Shown piece by piece: positions 30,775-38,948 of a stretch of 64,000 nt of DNA (its first letter is position 1; each line of letters starts with the position of its first letter). The notes under the pieces were generated by a model. That model saw only the letters and a list, made by a program, of their open reading frames with translations, had not been told where the DNA came from and made no database searches. The translations under genes and the position numbers were made by a program. Where the stretch lies: contig NZ_JAJONF010000031.1 of assembly GCF_021462265.1 (NCBI RefSeq), forward strand, positions 1 to 64,000, read 5' to 3'. The stretch is from Streptomyces shenzhenensis. Lineage in GTDB: Bacteria > Actinomycetota > Actinomycetes > Streptomycetales > Streptomycetaceae.

Positions 30775-31680
30775 ATGGATGTGGCACAGATCGAGCAGGT
30801 ACGGCGGTTCAACCGCACCGTCACCGCACGCGTCGGCGTGCTCCACGACCGCTACCTGGGCCGTGACCGGCCGATCGGCGAGGCCCGGCTGCTCTGGGAG
30901 ATCGGCGAGCGGGGCGATGACGTGCGACGGCTGCGTGAGCGGCTCGGACTCGACTCCGGATACGTCAGCCGGCTACTGCGCTCCCTGGAGGGCGACGGCC
31001 TGGTGGCGGTGGAGCCGCACCCCGAGGACCGGCGGGTGCGCACCGTGCGGCTGACCGAGAAGGGCCGGGCGGAGCGCGCCCTGCTCGACGACCGCAGCGA
31101 CGACCTGGCCGGATCCCTCCTCCAGCCGCTCAACGCGACCCAGCGCGCCCGGCTGGTCGCGGCCATGGCCGAGGTCGAGTTGCTGCTGACCGCCGGCACG
31201 GTCACCCTCGACGTCGTCGACCCCGACCACCCCGATGCCCGGCACTGCCTGCTGGCCTATTTCGCCGAACTGCAGGAGCGCTTCGACACCGGCTTCGACC
31301 CCGAGCGCAGCCTGCTGCCCGACGCGGGTGAACTGCGGCCGCCGCGCGGCCTGTTCCTGGTCGCCCGGCTGCACGGCGAACCCGTCGGCTGCGCCGGGGT
31401 GAAGCTGCCGTCCGGGGCTCCGGCGGAGATCAAGCGCATGTGGGTCGCCCCGCGGGCCCGCAGGCTCGGCCTCGCCCGCCGGTTCCTGACCGAACTGGAG
31501 GCACGGGCCGCCCGGCAGGGCTACGACACCCTGCGCCTGGACACCAACAAGACGCTCAGCGCCGCGATCAGCCTCTACCACTCCTTCGGCTTCCAGGAGG
31601 TCCCCGCCTTCAACGACGAGCCCTACGCCCACCACTGGTTCGAGAAGCCGATCACCACGCCCACGGCCGAGCGGCGGTGA
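30775..31680 (+). CDS. Bifunctional MarR-type regulator fused to GNAT acetyltransferase
   Basis: 301 residues. The N-terminal MarR winged helix spans about 1-140 (EARLLWEIGERGDDVRRLRERLGLDSGYVSRLLRSLEGDGLV..., split motif; EDRRVRTVRLTEKGRAE is the wing). The C-terminal GNAT domain spans about 150-295 (FLVARLHGEPVGCAGVKL, EIKRMWVAPRARRLGLARRFLTELE, DTNKTLSAAISLYHSFGF). Fusions of this kind are known in actinobacteria; the acetylated ligand may be the inducer. There is no ribosome site because the start sits inside or beside the promoter, so a leaderless mRNA is likely. Confidence 0.88.
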   Translation: MDVAQIEQVRRFNRTVTARVGVLHDRYLGRDRPIGEARLLWEIGERGDDVRRLRERLGLDSGYVSRLLRSLEGDGLVAVEPHPEDRRVRTVRLTEKGRAERALLDDRSDDLAGSLLQPLNATQRARLVAAMAEVELLLTAGTVTLDVVDPDHPDARHCLLAYFAELQERFDTGFDPERSLLPDAGELRPPRGLFLVARLHGEPVGCAGVKLPSGAPAEIKRMWVAPRARRLGLARRFLTELEARAARQGYDTLRLDTNKTLSAAISLYHSFGFQEVPAFNDEPYAHHWFEKPITTPTAERR

Positions 31681-31754
31681 CGGGCTGACCAGAACCGGCC
31701 CTCATACCTCTCCTGGCCGCCGTCGGTGGCTGGTGCTGGGGGAGGTACGCGGGC

Positions 31755-31859
31755 ATGGAGGCCGACGCCGGGGCCTACGGCGCCCTGGTCTTCGGCCTGC
31801 TGTCCCTGCCCGTGCAGGGTGTGGCCGCGCTGGTCATGAGCATCGCCGGCTGGCTGTGA
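31755..31859 (+). CDS. Possible small membrane protein or remnant
   Basis: A 34-codon frame reading MEADAGAYGALVFGLLSLPVQGV... with one hydrophobic segment. The same frame is open back to 31689 and encodes another hydrophobic stretch (ALIPLLAAVGGWCWG), but no ATG, GTG or TTG precedes it. This could be a two-helix membrane protein that lost its start, or chance. Low confidence. Confidence 0.3.
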   Translation: MEADAGAYGALVFGLLSLPVQGVAALVMSIAGWL

Positions 31860-31871
31860 CCGGTCGTACGG

Positions 31872-31918
31872 CCGCCCTCGGGTTCCCCGGCCGCGTCGCC
31901 GGGTGACCCGAGGGCGGA
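31872..31918. terminator. Hairpin terminator between the marR-GNAT and OYE genes
   Basis: CCGCCCTCGGGT pairs with ACCCGAGGGCGG across a 20-base GC-rich loop, just after the OYE stop (minus strand) and downstream of the MarR fusion. It can serve both convergent genes. Confidence 0.6.
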
Positions 31919-31927
31919 CGGGCGGGG

Positions 31928-33055
31928 TCAGCTCAGGGTCTTGAGCGCCGCCCCGTCGAACGGCTTCAGTTCGTCGGCGCGGCCGGCGAGCACCTTCTCC
32001 GCCCACTGGGGGTCCTGGAGCAGGGCGCGGCCGACGGCGACCATGTCGTACTCCCCGCGCTCCAGGCTGTCGAGGAGGTCGTCGATGCCCTTGGTCGCGG
32101 CGCCCTCACCCGCGAAGGCCCTGAAGAACTCCCCGTCCAGGCCGACCGAGCCGACGGTGATGGCGGGCCTGCCGGTGAGCTTCTTGGTCCAGCCGGCCAG
32201 GTTCAGGTCGGAGCCCTCGAACTCGGGGAGCCAGTAGCGGCGCGTGGAGGCGTGGAAGACGTCGACGCCGGCGGCGGCCAGCGGGGTGAGGATCGCCTCC
32301 AGCTCCTCGGGGGTCTCGGCGAGGCGGGCGTCGTAGTTCTCGGACTTCCACTGCGAGTAGCGGAAGATGACCGGGAACTGCGGGGACACCGACTCGCGTA
32401 CGGCCGCCACGATCTCCGCGGCGAACTTCGTGCGGGCGACCGGGTCGCCGCCGTACGCGTCGGTGCGGCGGTTGGTGCCCGCCCACAGGAACTGGTCGAT
32501 CAGGTAGCCGTGGGCGCCGTGCAGCTCGACGCCGTCGAAGCCGATGCGCTCGGCGGCGGCCGCGGCCTCGGCGAACGCGCGGATGACGTCGTCCAGGTCC
32601 TGCCGGGTCATCGCCCTGCCCTCGCCCTCGGTGCCGTCCAGGCGGATGCCGGAGGGGCCGACGGCGGGGGCGTCCGGGTACGGCGGCTGGCCCTCCTTGC
32701 GGACCATGCCGATGTGCCAGAGCTGCGGGACGATCGTGCCGCCGGCCGCGTGCACACCCTCGGCGACCTTCGCCCAGCCCGCCAGCTGCTCCTCGCCGTG
32801 GAACCGCGGGACACGGCTGCTGCCTCCGGCCGAGTCGTGGCCGACGTACGTCCCCTCGGTGACGATCAGACCGACACCCGCGGCGGCCCGGCGGGAGTAG
32901 TACGAGACCACGTCCGCACCGGGGATGCCGCCGGGGCTGAACTGGCGCGTCATCGGGGCCATCACGATCCGGTTGGGGACCGTGAGCCCGTTCAGCGCGA
33001 TGGGACGGGAGAGGATCTCGGCCGCGCGGGAGGCGGGAGGCGTGGAGAGGGTCAC
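31928..33055 (-). CDS. Old Yellow Enzyme family NADH:flavin oxidoreductase
   Basis: 375 residues, an FMN-binding TIM barrel. Motifs: LTVPNRIVMAPMTRQFSPGG at the start, IVTEGTYVGHDSAGG, IVPQLWHIGMV, GVELHGAHGYLIDQFLW (the His-x-x-His-like active-site pair), NRRTDAYGG, FVIFRYSQWK-like PVIFRYSQWKSENY and AVGRALLQDPQWAEKV. It reduces activated alkenes such as enones using NAD(P)H; the physiological substrate is not predictable. GTG 33055 follows GAGGAG by about ten bases. The upstream region has a perfect 16-base palindrome at 33123-33138. Confidence 0.9.
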   Translation of the reverse strand: MTLSTPPASRAAEILSRPIALNGLTVPNRIVMAPMTRQFSPGGIPGADVVSYYSRRAAAGVGLIVTEGTYVGHDSAGGSSRVPRFHGEEQLAGWAKVAEGVHAAGGTIVPQLWHIGMVRKEGQPPYPDAPAVGPSGIRLDGTEGEGRAMTRQDLDDVIRAFAEAAAAAERIGFDGVELHGAHGYLIDQFLWAGTNRRTDAYGGDPVARTKFAAEIVAAVRESVSPQFPVIFRYSQWKSENYDARLAETPEELEAILTPLAAAGVDVFHASTRRYWLPEFEGSDLNLAGWTKKLTGRPAITVGSVGLDGEFFRAFAGEGAATKGIDDLLDSLERGEYDMVAVGRALLQDPQWAEKVLAGRADELKPFDGAALKTLS

Positions 33056-33122
33056 GTGGGGGGGCTCCTCGTGAATAGGTGTGCCTAGGTCGTATACCGG
33101 GTGGTATGTGCACACGCATCGA

Positions 33123-33138
33123 GTGCACGTACGTGCAC
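33123..33138. promoter_or_regulatory. Perfect palindrome GTGCACGTACGTGCAC upstream of the OYE gene
   Basis: A 16-base exact palindrome about 70-85 bases upstream of the OYE start, with another GTGCAC at 33110. OYE genes are often controlled by TetR or MarR repressors, and this looks like such an operator. The regulator is not adjacent in this window. Confidence 0.45.
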
Positions 33139-33209
33139 AACGACCAGCCCCGGGTACGCATTCCCGGCCCCCCGCGGCTGCCGTGTGACCCCGGACACGG
33201 TACGACGAA

Positions 33210-33245
33210 GGGCGGCACCCCCTGTCGAACAGGGAGTGCCGCCCT
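33210..33245 (-). terminator. groEL2 terminator
   Basis: A strong hairpin (GGGCGGCACYCCCTGT with a CGAA loop; one mismatch) lies 34 bases after the groEL2 stop on the minus strand. Confidence 0.75.
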
Positions 33246-33278
33246 CGGTACTGCGTCGGAACCGCCGAGCCGTCAGGC

Positions 33279-34901
33279 TCAGAAGTCCATGTCACCGCCC
33301 GGCATGCCGCCCGGAGCGGCCGCGGCGGCCTTCTCCGGCTTGTCGGCGATGACGGCCTCGGTGGTGAGGAACAGCGCGGCGATGGAGGCGGCGTTCTGCA
33401 GCGCGGAACGGGTCACCTTCGCCGGGTCGATGATGCCCTCGGCGATCAGGTCGACGTACTCACCGGTCGCGGCGTTGAGGCCGTGACCCGGGGTGAGGTT
33501 GCGGACCTTCTCCACCACGACGCCGCCCTCGAGGCCGGCGTTCACGGCGATCTGCTTCAGCGGGGCCTCGAGGGCGAGCTTCACGGCCTGCGCGCCGGTC
33601 GCCTCGTCACCCTCCAGCTCCAGCTTCTCGAAGACCGAGGAGGCCTGCAGCAGGGCCACGCCACCACCGGCGACGATGCCCTCCTCGACGGCCGCCTTGG
33701 CGTTGCGCACGGCGTCCTCGATGCGGTGCTTGCGCTCCTTGAGCTCGACCTCGGTCGCGGCACCGGCCTTGATGACGGCGACGCCACCGGCGAGCTTGGC
33801 CAGGCGCTCCTGGAGCTTCTCGCGGTCGTAGTCCGAGTCGGACTGCTCGATCTCGGCGCGGATCTGGTTGACCCGGCCCTGGACCTGCTCGGTGGAGCCG
33901 GCGCCGTCGACGATGGTGGTCTCGTCCTTGGTGATGACCACCTTGCGGGCGCGGCCCAGCAGGTCGAGGGTCGTGTTCTCCAGCTTGAGACCGACCTCCT
34001 CGGAGATGACCTCGCCACCGGTGAGGATGGCGATGTCGTTCAGCATCGCCTTGCGGCGGTCGCCGAAGCCCGGGGCCTTGACGGCGACGGACTTGAAGGT
34101 GCCGCGGATCTTGTTGACGACCAGGGTCGACAGGGCCTCGCCCTCGACGTCCTCGGCGATGATCAGCAGCGGCTTGCCCGACTGCATGACCTTCTCCAGG
34201 AGCGGGAGCAGGTCCTTGACGGAGCCGATCTTCGAGTTGGCGATCAGGATGTACGGGTCGTCGAGGGACGCCTCCATACGCTCCATGTCGGTGGCGAAGT
34301 ACGCCGAGATGTAGCCCTTGTCGAAGCGCATACCCTCGGTGAGCTCCAGCTCCAGACCGAAGGTCTGGGACTCCTCGACGGTGATGACGCCTTCCTTGCC
34401 GACCTTGTCCATGGCCTCGGCGATGAGCTCGCCGATCTGGGTGTCGGCGGCGGAGATGGAGGCCGTGGAGGCGATCTGCTCCTTGGTCTCGACATCCTTC
34501 GCCTGCTCCAGCAGGGCACCGGAGACCGCCTCGACGGCCTTCTCGATACCGCGCTTCAGGGCCATCGGGTTGGCACCGGCGGCCACGTTGCGCAGGCCCT
34601 CGCGGACCAGGGCCTGGGCGAGCACGGTCGCGGTGGTCGTACCGTCACCGGCGACGTCGTCCGTCTTCTTGGCGACTTCCTTGACCAGCTCGGCGCCGAT
34701 CTTCTCGTACGGGTCCTCCAGCTCGATCTCCTTGGCGATGGACACACCATCGTTGGTGATCGTGGGGGCGCCCCACTTCTTCTCAAGGACGACGTTGCGG
34801 CCCTTGGGGCCGAGGGTGACCTTGACGGCGTCGGCGAGCTGGTTCATACCGCGCTCAAGGCCGCGCCGCGCCTCCTCGTCGAACGCGATGATCTTGGCCA
34901 T
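33279..34901 (-). CDS. groEL2: 60-kDa chaperonin GroEL2
   Basis: 540 residues, full-length GroEL: KVTLGPKGRNVVLEKKWGAP, VAGDGTTTATVLAQALV (catalytic Asp of the ATPase in GDGTTT, about residue 86), EGMRFDKGYISAYFAT, AVKAPGFGDRRKAML, IVAGGGVALLQA and NAATGEYVDL. The C terminus is GGMPGGDMDF, a glycine/methionine tail, not the histidine-rich tail of the actinobacterial GroEL1 paralogue. No groES lies next to it, as expected for the stand-alone groEL2 locus. Control is by HrcA at CIRCE (35047-35091). Confidence 0.97.
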   Translation of the reverse strand: MAKIIAFDEEARRGLERGMNQLADAVKVTLGPKGRNVVLEKKWGAPTITNDGVSIAKEIELEDPYEKIGAELVKEVAKKTDDVAGDGTTTATVLAQALVREGLRNVAAGANPMALKRGIEKAVEAVSGALLEQAKDVETKEQIASTASISAADTQIGELIAEAMDKVGKEGVITVEESQTFGLELELTEGMRFDKGYISAYFATDMERMEASLDDPYILIANSKIGSVKDLLPLLEKVMQSGKPLLIIAEDVEGEALSTLVVNKIRGTFKSVAVKAPGFGDRRKAMLNDIAILTGGEVISEEVGLKLENTTLDLLGRARKVVITKDETTIVDGAGSTEQVQGRVNQIRAEIEQSDSDYDREKLQERLAKLAGGVAVIKAGAATEVELKERKHRIEDAVRNAKAAVEEGIVAGGGVALLQASSVFEKLELEGDEATGAQAVKLALEAPLKQIAVNAGLEGGVVVEKVRNLTPGHGLNAATGEYVDLIAEGIIDPAKVTRSALQNAASIAALFLTTEAVIADKPEKAAAAAPGGMPGGDMDF

Positions 34902-35046
34902 GTGAAGTGGTCCCTCCAGGACTGGGGGTGAGTCTTCCGGACCGCGCCCGCGCCCGCGACGGACGGCTCGCCGACCCGTGGGTTCCTTGCCCCACCCGGT
35001 CTGCGGGCCTCACCGACCCGGTCCTTCTTTGTCACTCTCACCTTCA

Positions 35047-35091
35047 GAGTGCTAACGCCAATGATTAGCACTCGGCATGCCCGAGTGCAAG
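35047..35091 (-). promoter_or_regulatory. groEL2 promoter with CIRCE operator and a third half-site
   Basis: Plus-strand order: GAGTGCTAA (35047-35055), nine bases, TTAGCACTC (35065-35073), nine bases, GAGTGCAAG (35083-35091). The last two form a CIRCE element (TTAGCACTC-N9-GAGTGCTAA consensus), the HrcA operator. On the minus strand TTGCAC (35090-35085) and TAATCA (35067-35062) make a 17-base-spaced promoter inside it. The first half-site extends the array downstream of the promoter. Confidence 0.85.
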
Positions 35092-35226
35092 GCGCGCCCG
35101 CGAACCGGGCCCGTTGCGGGGTGGCGGCCGGGTGGCGGGCGGGAGCGAACGCCTCCCGCGGTCCGGCGGACCTCCGGGCGCGCCGGAGCCGCCCCGACGG
35201 GCCGGCTCCGGCGCGTCCCGGGCATG

Positions 35227-35262
35227 TTGAAGGGCTCGCACCCGGGGGTGCGAGCCCTTCAA
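35227..35262 (-). terminator. Terminator of the cold-shock gene
   Basis: TTGAAGGGCTCGCACC and its exact complement around a CGGGG loop form a 15-pair stem, 44 bases after the csp stop on the minus strand. Confidence 0.8.
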
Positions 35263-35305
35263 CGGAAGAACAGAAGAACGTCGCTGCAGTCAGTCGGCGC
35301 GTGCT

Positions 35306-35512
35306 TCAGCTGGTCGCGAGCCGGACCATGTCCGCCTGCGGCCCCTTCTGGCCCTGCGAGATCTCGAAATCGACCCGCTGACCCTCTTCCAGGGTGCGGT
35401 AGCCGTCCATCTGAATCGCGCTGTAGTGGACGAAAACATCCGCACCACCGTCGACCGCGATGAAGCCGTACCCCTTCTCCGCGTTGAACCACTTGACGGT
35501 GCCCTGAGCCAT
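35306..35512 (-). CDS. CspA-family cold shock protein
   Basis: 68 residues: MAQGTVKWFNAEKGYGFI with RNP1 (KGYGFI), DVFVHYSAIQ with RNP2, EGQRVDFEISQGQKGPQA and VRLATS. It is a single OB-fold RNA chaperone that melts mRNA secondary structure; Streptomyces has many. The second residue onwards fits family length, and a longer in-frame start at 35542 adds an atypical extension. The 250 bases upstream form a long untranslated leader of the type that regulates csp genes. Confidence 0.93.
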   Translation of the reverse strand: MAQGTVKWFNAEKGYGFIAVDGGADVFVHYSAIQMDGYRTLEEGQRVDFEISQGQKGPQADMVRLATS

Positions 35513-35868
35513 GCCTAACTCCCCTATTACTGGCCCTTGCACAGATCCACACTTCGCGGATCCGGGTCAGACCTCACCCCCCATTGGTTGGGGGCGTGCG
35601 CCGGAACGCGTCGACCGCGGCTGAATGTATCTGTCCAACTGCCGTCTGCAACAGGTCAATCGGACGAGAATTCTGGACGGAAGGGGTCCGGAATGTAGCG
35701 AGAATTCGGCCGAATTCAGGGCAAGTCGGGCCCCATAAAGGCCACAAAAGCCGCATATAACTCGCACACTTTGGCTACTTCTTGGCGGGCCTGCGGTATC
35801 GAATACGGGGCCCCCGCCCTGGAGATCGGGGCCGTGTTCCCCAACTCTACCGCGCTCAACCACACAGA
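35513..35868 (-). other. Gene-free AT-richer leader/promoter region of the csp gene
   Basis: No gene is visible on either strand. The stretch is less GC-rich than its surroundings (for example AGCCGCATATAACTCG complement near 35750) and includes repeated GAATTC/GAATT words. It probably contains the csp promoter and a long, possibly temperature-sensitive 5' leader on the minus strand. Confidence 0.45.
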
Positions 35869-35903
35869 ATTGCCCCCTCCGCTTCTCTCACGGAGGGGGC
35901 AAT
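35869..35903 (-). terminator. Terminator of the thrC-moaD transcript
   Basis: ATTGCCCCCTCCG and CGGAGGGGGCAAT form a perfect 13-pair stem with a nine-base loop, about 80 bases after the MoaD-like gene's stop on the minus strand. Confidence 0.8.
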
Positions 35904-35980
35904 CAGTTGAACACTCGGTGACGGCTGTTACCGAAGGTAATGTTCGGTCATTCGATCAGCCTGTCAAGCGGGTGGGCAGG

Positions 35981-36256
35981 TCAGCCGCCGGCGACGGCCG
36001 GGATGATGGAGACGCCGGCCCCGTCCGGGGTGACGGTCTCCAGGCCCTGCTCGAACCGCACGTCGTCGTCGTTGACGTACACGTTGACGAACCGGCGCAG
36101 CTTGCCCTGGTCGTCGAGAACGCGCGCCGAGATCCCGGTGTGGTTCTTCTCCAGATCGGAGATGACCTCACCGAGGGTGGTCCCTTCGGCGGTGACCTCG
36201 GCCTGGCCGCCCGTGTAGGTGCGCAGGATGGTGGGGATGCGAACGGTGACGCTCAC
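35981..36256 (-). CDS. MoaD/ThiS-like sulfur carrier protein
   Basis: 91 residues with a ubiquitin-like beta-grasp fold (SVTVRIPTILRTYTGGQAEV, TTLGEVISDLEKNHTGI, FVNVYVNDDDVRF) and the C-terminal Gly-Gly (IIPAVAGG) needed for adenylation and thiocarboxylation. Related proteins are the CysO-type carriers for cysteine or methionine biosynthesis. GTG 36256 follows GGAGG by seven bases. It is 44 bases downstream of threonine synthase on the same strand, a pairing that links the carrier to the aspartate/methionine family of amino acids. Confidence 0.88.
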   Translation of the reverse strand: MSVTVRIPTILRTYTGGQAEVTAEGTTLGEVISDLEKNHTGISARVLDDQGKLRRFVNVYVNDDDVRFEQGLETVTPDGAGVSIIPAVAGG

Positions 36257-36300
36257 GTTTTTACCTCCGGTCTGGGGCAACGCCCTATTTCTCAGGGGAC

Positions 36301-37584
36301 TCAGGCGAGCCCGGCCTCACGGAAAGACTCCAGATTCGGGCGGATGGTGGCGGTGAGCCCGGTTCCCGCAACCGCGTCCAGCGTCTTCAGTCCATCACCG
36401 GTGTTGAGTACAACGACCGACTTCGCCGGATCAATCAACCCATTCTCGATGAGCTTTTTGGTGACTCCAACCGTCACCCCGCCGGCGGTTTCCGCGAAGA
36501 TTCCCTCGGTCCGCGCGAGCAGCTTGATGGCGTCGACGACCTGCTCGTCGGTGACGTCCTCGACGGCACCGCCGGTGCGGCGCGCGATGTCGAGGACGTA
36601 CGGGCCGTCGGCCGGGTTGCCGATGGCGAGGGACTTGGCGATGGTGTTCGGCTTCTGCGGCCGCACCACGTCGTGGCCCGCCTTGTAGGCCACCGACACC
36701 GGCGAGCACCCCTCGGCCTGCGCACCGAAGATCTTGTACGGCCTGTCCTCGACGAGTCCGAGCTTGATCAGCTCCTGCAGCCCCTTGTCGATCTTCGTGA
36801 GCTGCGAGCCGGACGCGATCGGGATGACCAGCTGGTCCGGGATCCGCCAGCCGAGCTGCTCGCAGATCTCGTACGCCAGGGTCTTGGAGCCCTCCGCGTA
36901 GTACGGCCGCAGGTTGACGTTGACGAAGCCCCAGCTCTCGCCGGCCGAGTCGCCGATCAGCTCGGAGCAGAAACGGTTCACGTCGTCGTAGTTGCCCTCG
37001 ATGCCGACGAGCTCGCCGCCGTAGATCGCGGCCATGACGACCTTGCCCTGCTCCAGGTCGTGCGGGATGAACACACACGAGCGCAGGCCGGCCCGGGCGG
37101 CGGCGGCACCGACCGCGCCGGCCAGGTTGCCGGTGGAGGAGCAGGAGAGGGTGGTGTAGCCGAAGGCGCGGGCGGCCTCCACGGCCTGGGCGACGACGCG
37201 GTCCTTGAAGGAGTGCGTCGGGTTGCCGGAGTCGTCCTTCACGTACAGCCCGCCGGTCACCCCGAGCTCACGGGCCAGGTTGTCGGCCTTGACGAGCTTG
37301 GTCCAGCCCGGGTTCATGTTCGGCTTGGTCGCCACGTCCGCGGGGACGGGCAGCAGCGGCGCGTAGCGCCAGATGTTCGCGGGACCCGCCTCGATCCGCT
37401 TGCGGAGCTCCTCGGTGTCGTAGGCCGAGAAGTCGTACGCGATCTCCAGCGGGCCGAAACACTCCTCGCAGGCGAACACCGGGCCGAGCGGAACCCGGTG
37501 ACCGCACTCGCGGCAGCTGAGGGCAGCGGCGGGACCGAGGTCGACGGCGGAATCCGTGGTGCTTGCAACAGTCTGCACAGCCAT
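36301..37584 (-). CDS. thrC: Threonine synthase
   Basis: 427 residues, PLP fold type II. An N-terminal rubredoxin-like knuckle LSCRECGHRVPLGPVFACEEC (split across 23-45; four Cys) precedes the catalytic domain. The PLP lysine is in NPTHSFKDR, the phosphate-binding loop is SCSSTGNLAGAVG, and GFVNVNLRPYYAEGSKT and IASGSQLTK follow. It converts O-phosphohomoserine to threonine. ATG 37584. The leader contains a perfect hairpin (37614-37636). The MoaD-like carrier gene follows in the same transcript. Confidence 0.95.
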   Translation of the reverse strand: MAVQTVASTTDSAVDLGPAAALSCRECGHRVPLGPVFACEECFGPLEIAYDFSAYDTEELRKRIEAGPANIWRYAPLLPVPADVATKPNMNPGWTKLVKADNLARELGVTGGLYVKDDSGNPTHSFKDRVVAQAVEAARAFGYTTLSCSSTGNLAGAVGAAAARAGLRSCVFIPHDLEQGKVVMAAIYGGELVGIEGNYDDVNRFCSELIGDSAGESWGFVNVNLRPYYAEGSKTLAYEICEQLGWRIPDQLVIPIASGSQLTKIDKGLQELIKLGLVEDRPYKIFGAQAEGCSPVSVAYKAGHDVVRPQKPNTIAKSLAIGNPADGPYVLDIARRTGGAVEDVTDEQVVDAIKLLARTEGIFAETAGGVTVGVTKKLIENGLIDPAKSVVVLNTGDGLKTLDAVAGTGLTATIRPNLESFREAGLA

Positions 37585-37613
37585 GTGAGGCGAGGCCCTT
37601 TCTCCTCATCTTC

Positions 37614-37636
37614 CTCACGACGCATCTCGTCGTGAG
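37614..37636 (-). promoter_or_regulatory. Perfect stem-loop in the thrC leader
   Basis: CTCACGACG and CGTCGTGAG pair exactly around a five-base loop, 30-52 bases before the thrC ATG. It has no T run. It could be an operator or a leader RNA structure affecting thrC expression. Confidence 0.5.
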
Positions 37637-37921
37637 ACGGATTTGGCACCTTCCCTAGCCGGGAGCCTCGCGAGCGATCGACACTGATCGGCGATCTACG
37701 AGTACCGACTGGAGGGTTGCCGGGGCTTCATCGGGCCGTATCCCTCTGCCCCTCTGGATGAGCTGTATGCGGTTGTCAACGCCGGGTGACCCCAGGACAT
37801 GCGATGGTCATCGGCGTTGTTCAAGACTGTAACCGAAGGCCAGGACAGTTGAGAGAGTCGTCCGTACCGCGAGATGGATCACACGTCGTCGTGTGGCCGT
37901 GACAGTGAGGAGCCGCTGACC

Positions 37922-38866
37922 GTGCTGGAAGAAGTCGAGCGCTGGCTGGCCACCCGCTCCTGGTCCGTGACCGATCGCCCGCTGCACAAGGTGATGGCCG
38001 CCAAGCGGTCCGCCGGGCAGACGGTCAGCGTCGTGCTGCCCGCGCTCAACGAGGAGGAGACCGTCGGCGACATCGTCGCGATCATCCGTCACGACCTCAT
38101 GCAGCAGGTGCCGCTCGTCGACGAGATCGTGGTCGTCGACTCCGGCTCCACCGACCGCACGGCGGCCGTCGCCGCGGCGGCCGGCGCCCGTGTCGTGCAC
38201 CGCGACGCGATCCTGCCCCGCCTCCCCGCCGTCCCCGGCAAGGGCGAGGTCCTCTGGCGCTCCCTCCTGGTCACCACCGGGGACGTCGTCTGCTTCGTCG
38301 ACGCCGACCTGCGGGACTTCTCCTCCGACTTCGTCACCGGGATCGTCGGCCCGCTGCTGACCGACCCGGACGTGGACCTGGTCAAGGCGATGTACGACCG
38401 CCCGCTCGGCGGCGCCGCCGGGCAGGGCGGCCGGGTCACCGAACTGATGGCCCGCCCGCTGCTGAACATGCACTGGCCCCAGCTGGCCGGTTTCGTCCAG
38501 CCGCTGGGCGGCGAGTACGCGGCCCGCCGCTCCCTGCTGGAACAGCTCCCCTTCCCGGTCGGCTACGGCGTGGAGCTGGGCATGTTGGTCGACGCCCTGC
38601 ACCTGGTGGGGCTCGACGCGCTGGCGCAGGTCGACGTGGGCGTCCGCAAGCACCGCCACCAGGATGGCCAGGCCCTCGGCCGGATGTCCGCCGCGATCTA
38701 CCGCACCGCCCAGCTGCGGCTCGCCCGCGGCCACCTCATCCGCCCCTCCCTCACCCAGTTCGAACGAGGCGAGGACGGCTTCGAACCGCGCACCTACTCC
38801 GTGGACACGGAGGAACGGCCGCCGATGGTGGAGATCACGGAGTACGCCGAGCGCCGGGTGGCGTGA
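37922..38866 (+). CDS. gpgS: Glucosyl-3-phosphoglycerate synthase
   Basis: 314 residues, GT81-type. The N terminus LEEVERWLATRSW leads into a GT-A domain: VSVVLPALNEEETVG, IVVVDSGSTDRTA, the metal-binding CFVDADLRDF, then YDRPLGGAAGQGGRVTELMARP (split), LAGFVQPLGGEYAARR and GYGVELGML. It transfers glucose from NDP-glucose to 3-phosphoglycerate, the first step to the solute glucosylglycerate (and methylglucose lipopolysaccharide in mycobacteria). GTG 37922 follows GAGGAG; ATG 37874 has no ribosome site. It sits 80 bases before otsA, grouping two compatible-solute pathways. Confidence 0.88.
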   Translation: MLEEVERWLATRSWSVTDRPLHKVMAAKRSAGQTVSVVLPALNEEETVGDIVAIIRHDLMQQVPLVDEIVVVDSGSTDRTAAVAAAAGARVVHRDAILPRLPAVPGKGEVLWRSLLVTTGDVVCFVDADLRDFSSDFVTGIVGPLLTDPDVDLVKAMYDRPLGGAAGQGGRVTELMARPLLNMHWPQLAGFVQPLGGEYAARRSLLEQLPFPVGYGVELGMLVDALHLVGLDALAQVDVGVRKHRHQDGQALGRMSAAIYRTAQLRLARGHLIRPSLTQFERGEDGFEPRTYSVDTEERPPMVEITEYAERRVA

Positions 38867-38948
38867 CTTCGCCGTGCGGCCGTATACGGCGGCGCGTCGG
38901 GCGGGCCCGTACGTTTGAGCGTTTACGGGCCGGGCTAGGTTCAGGCCT

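Noticed and set aside
33483..34931. Plus-strand frame of ~480 codons antisense to groEL2
   Set aside because: Leu/Asp/Gly-rich shadow of a highly conserved gene; no domain and no ribosome site.
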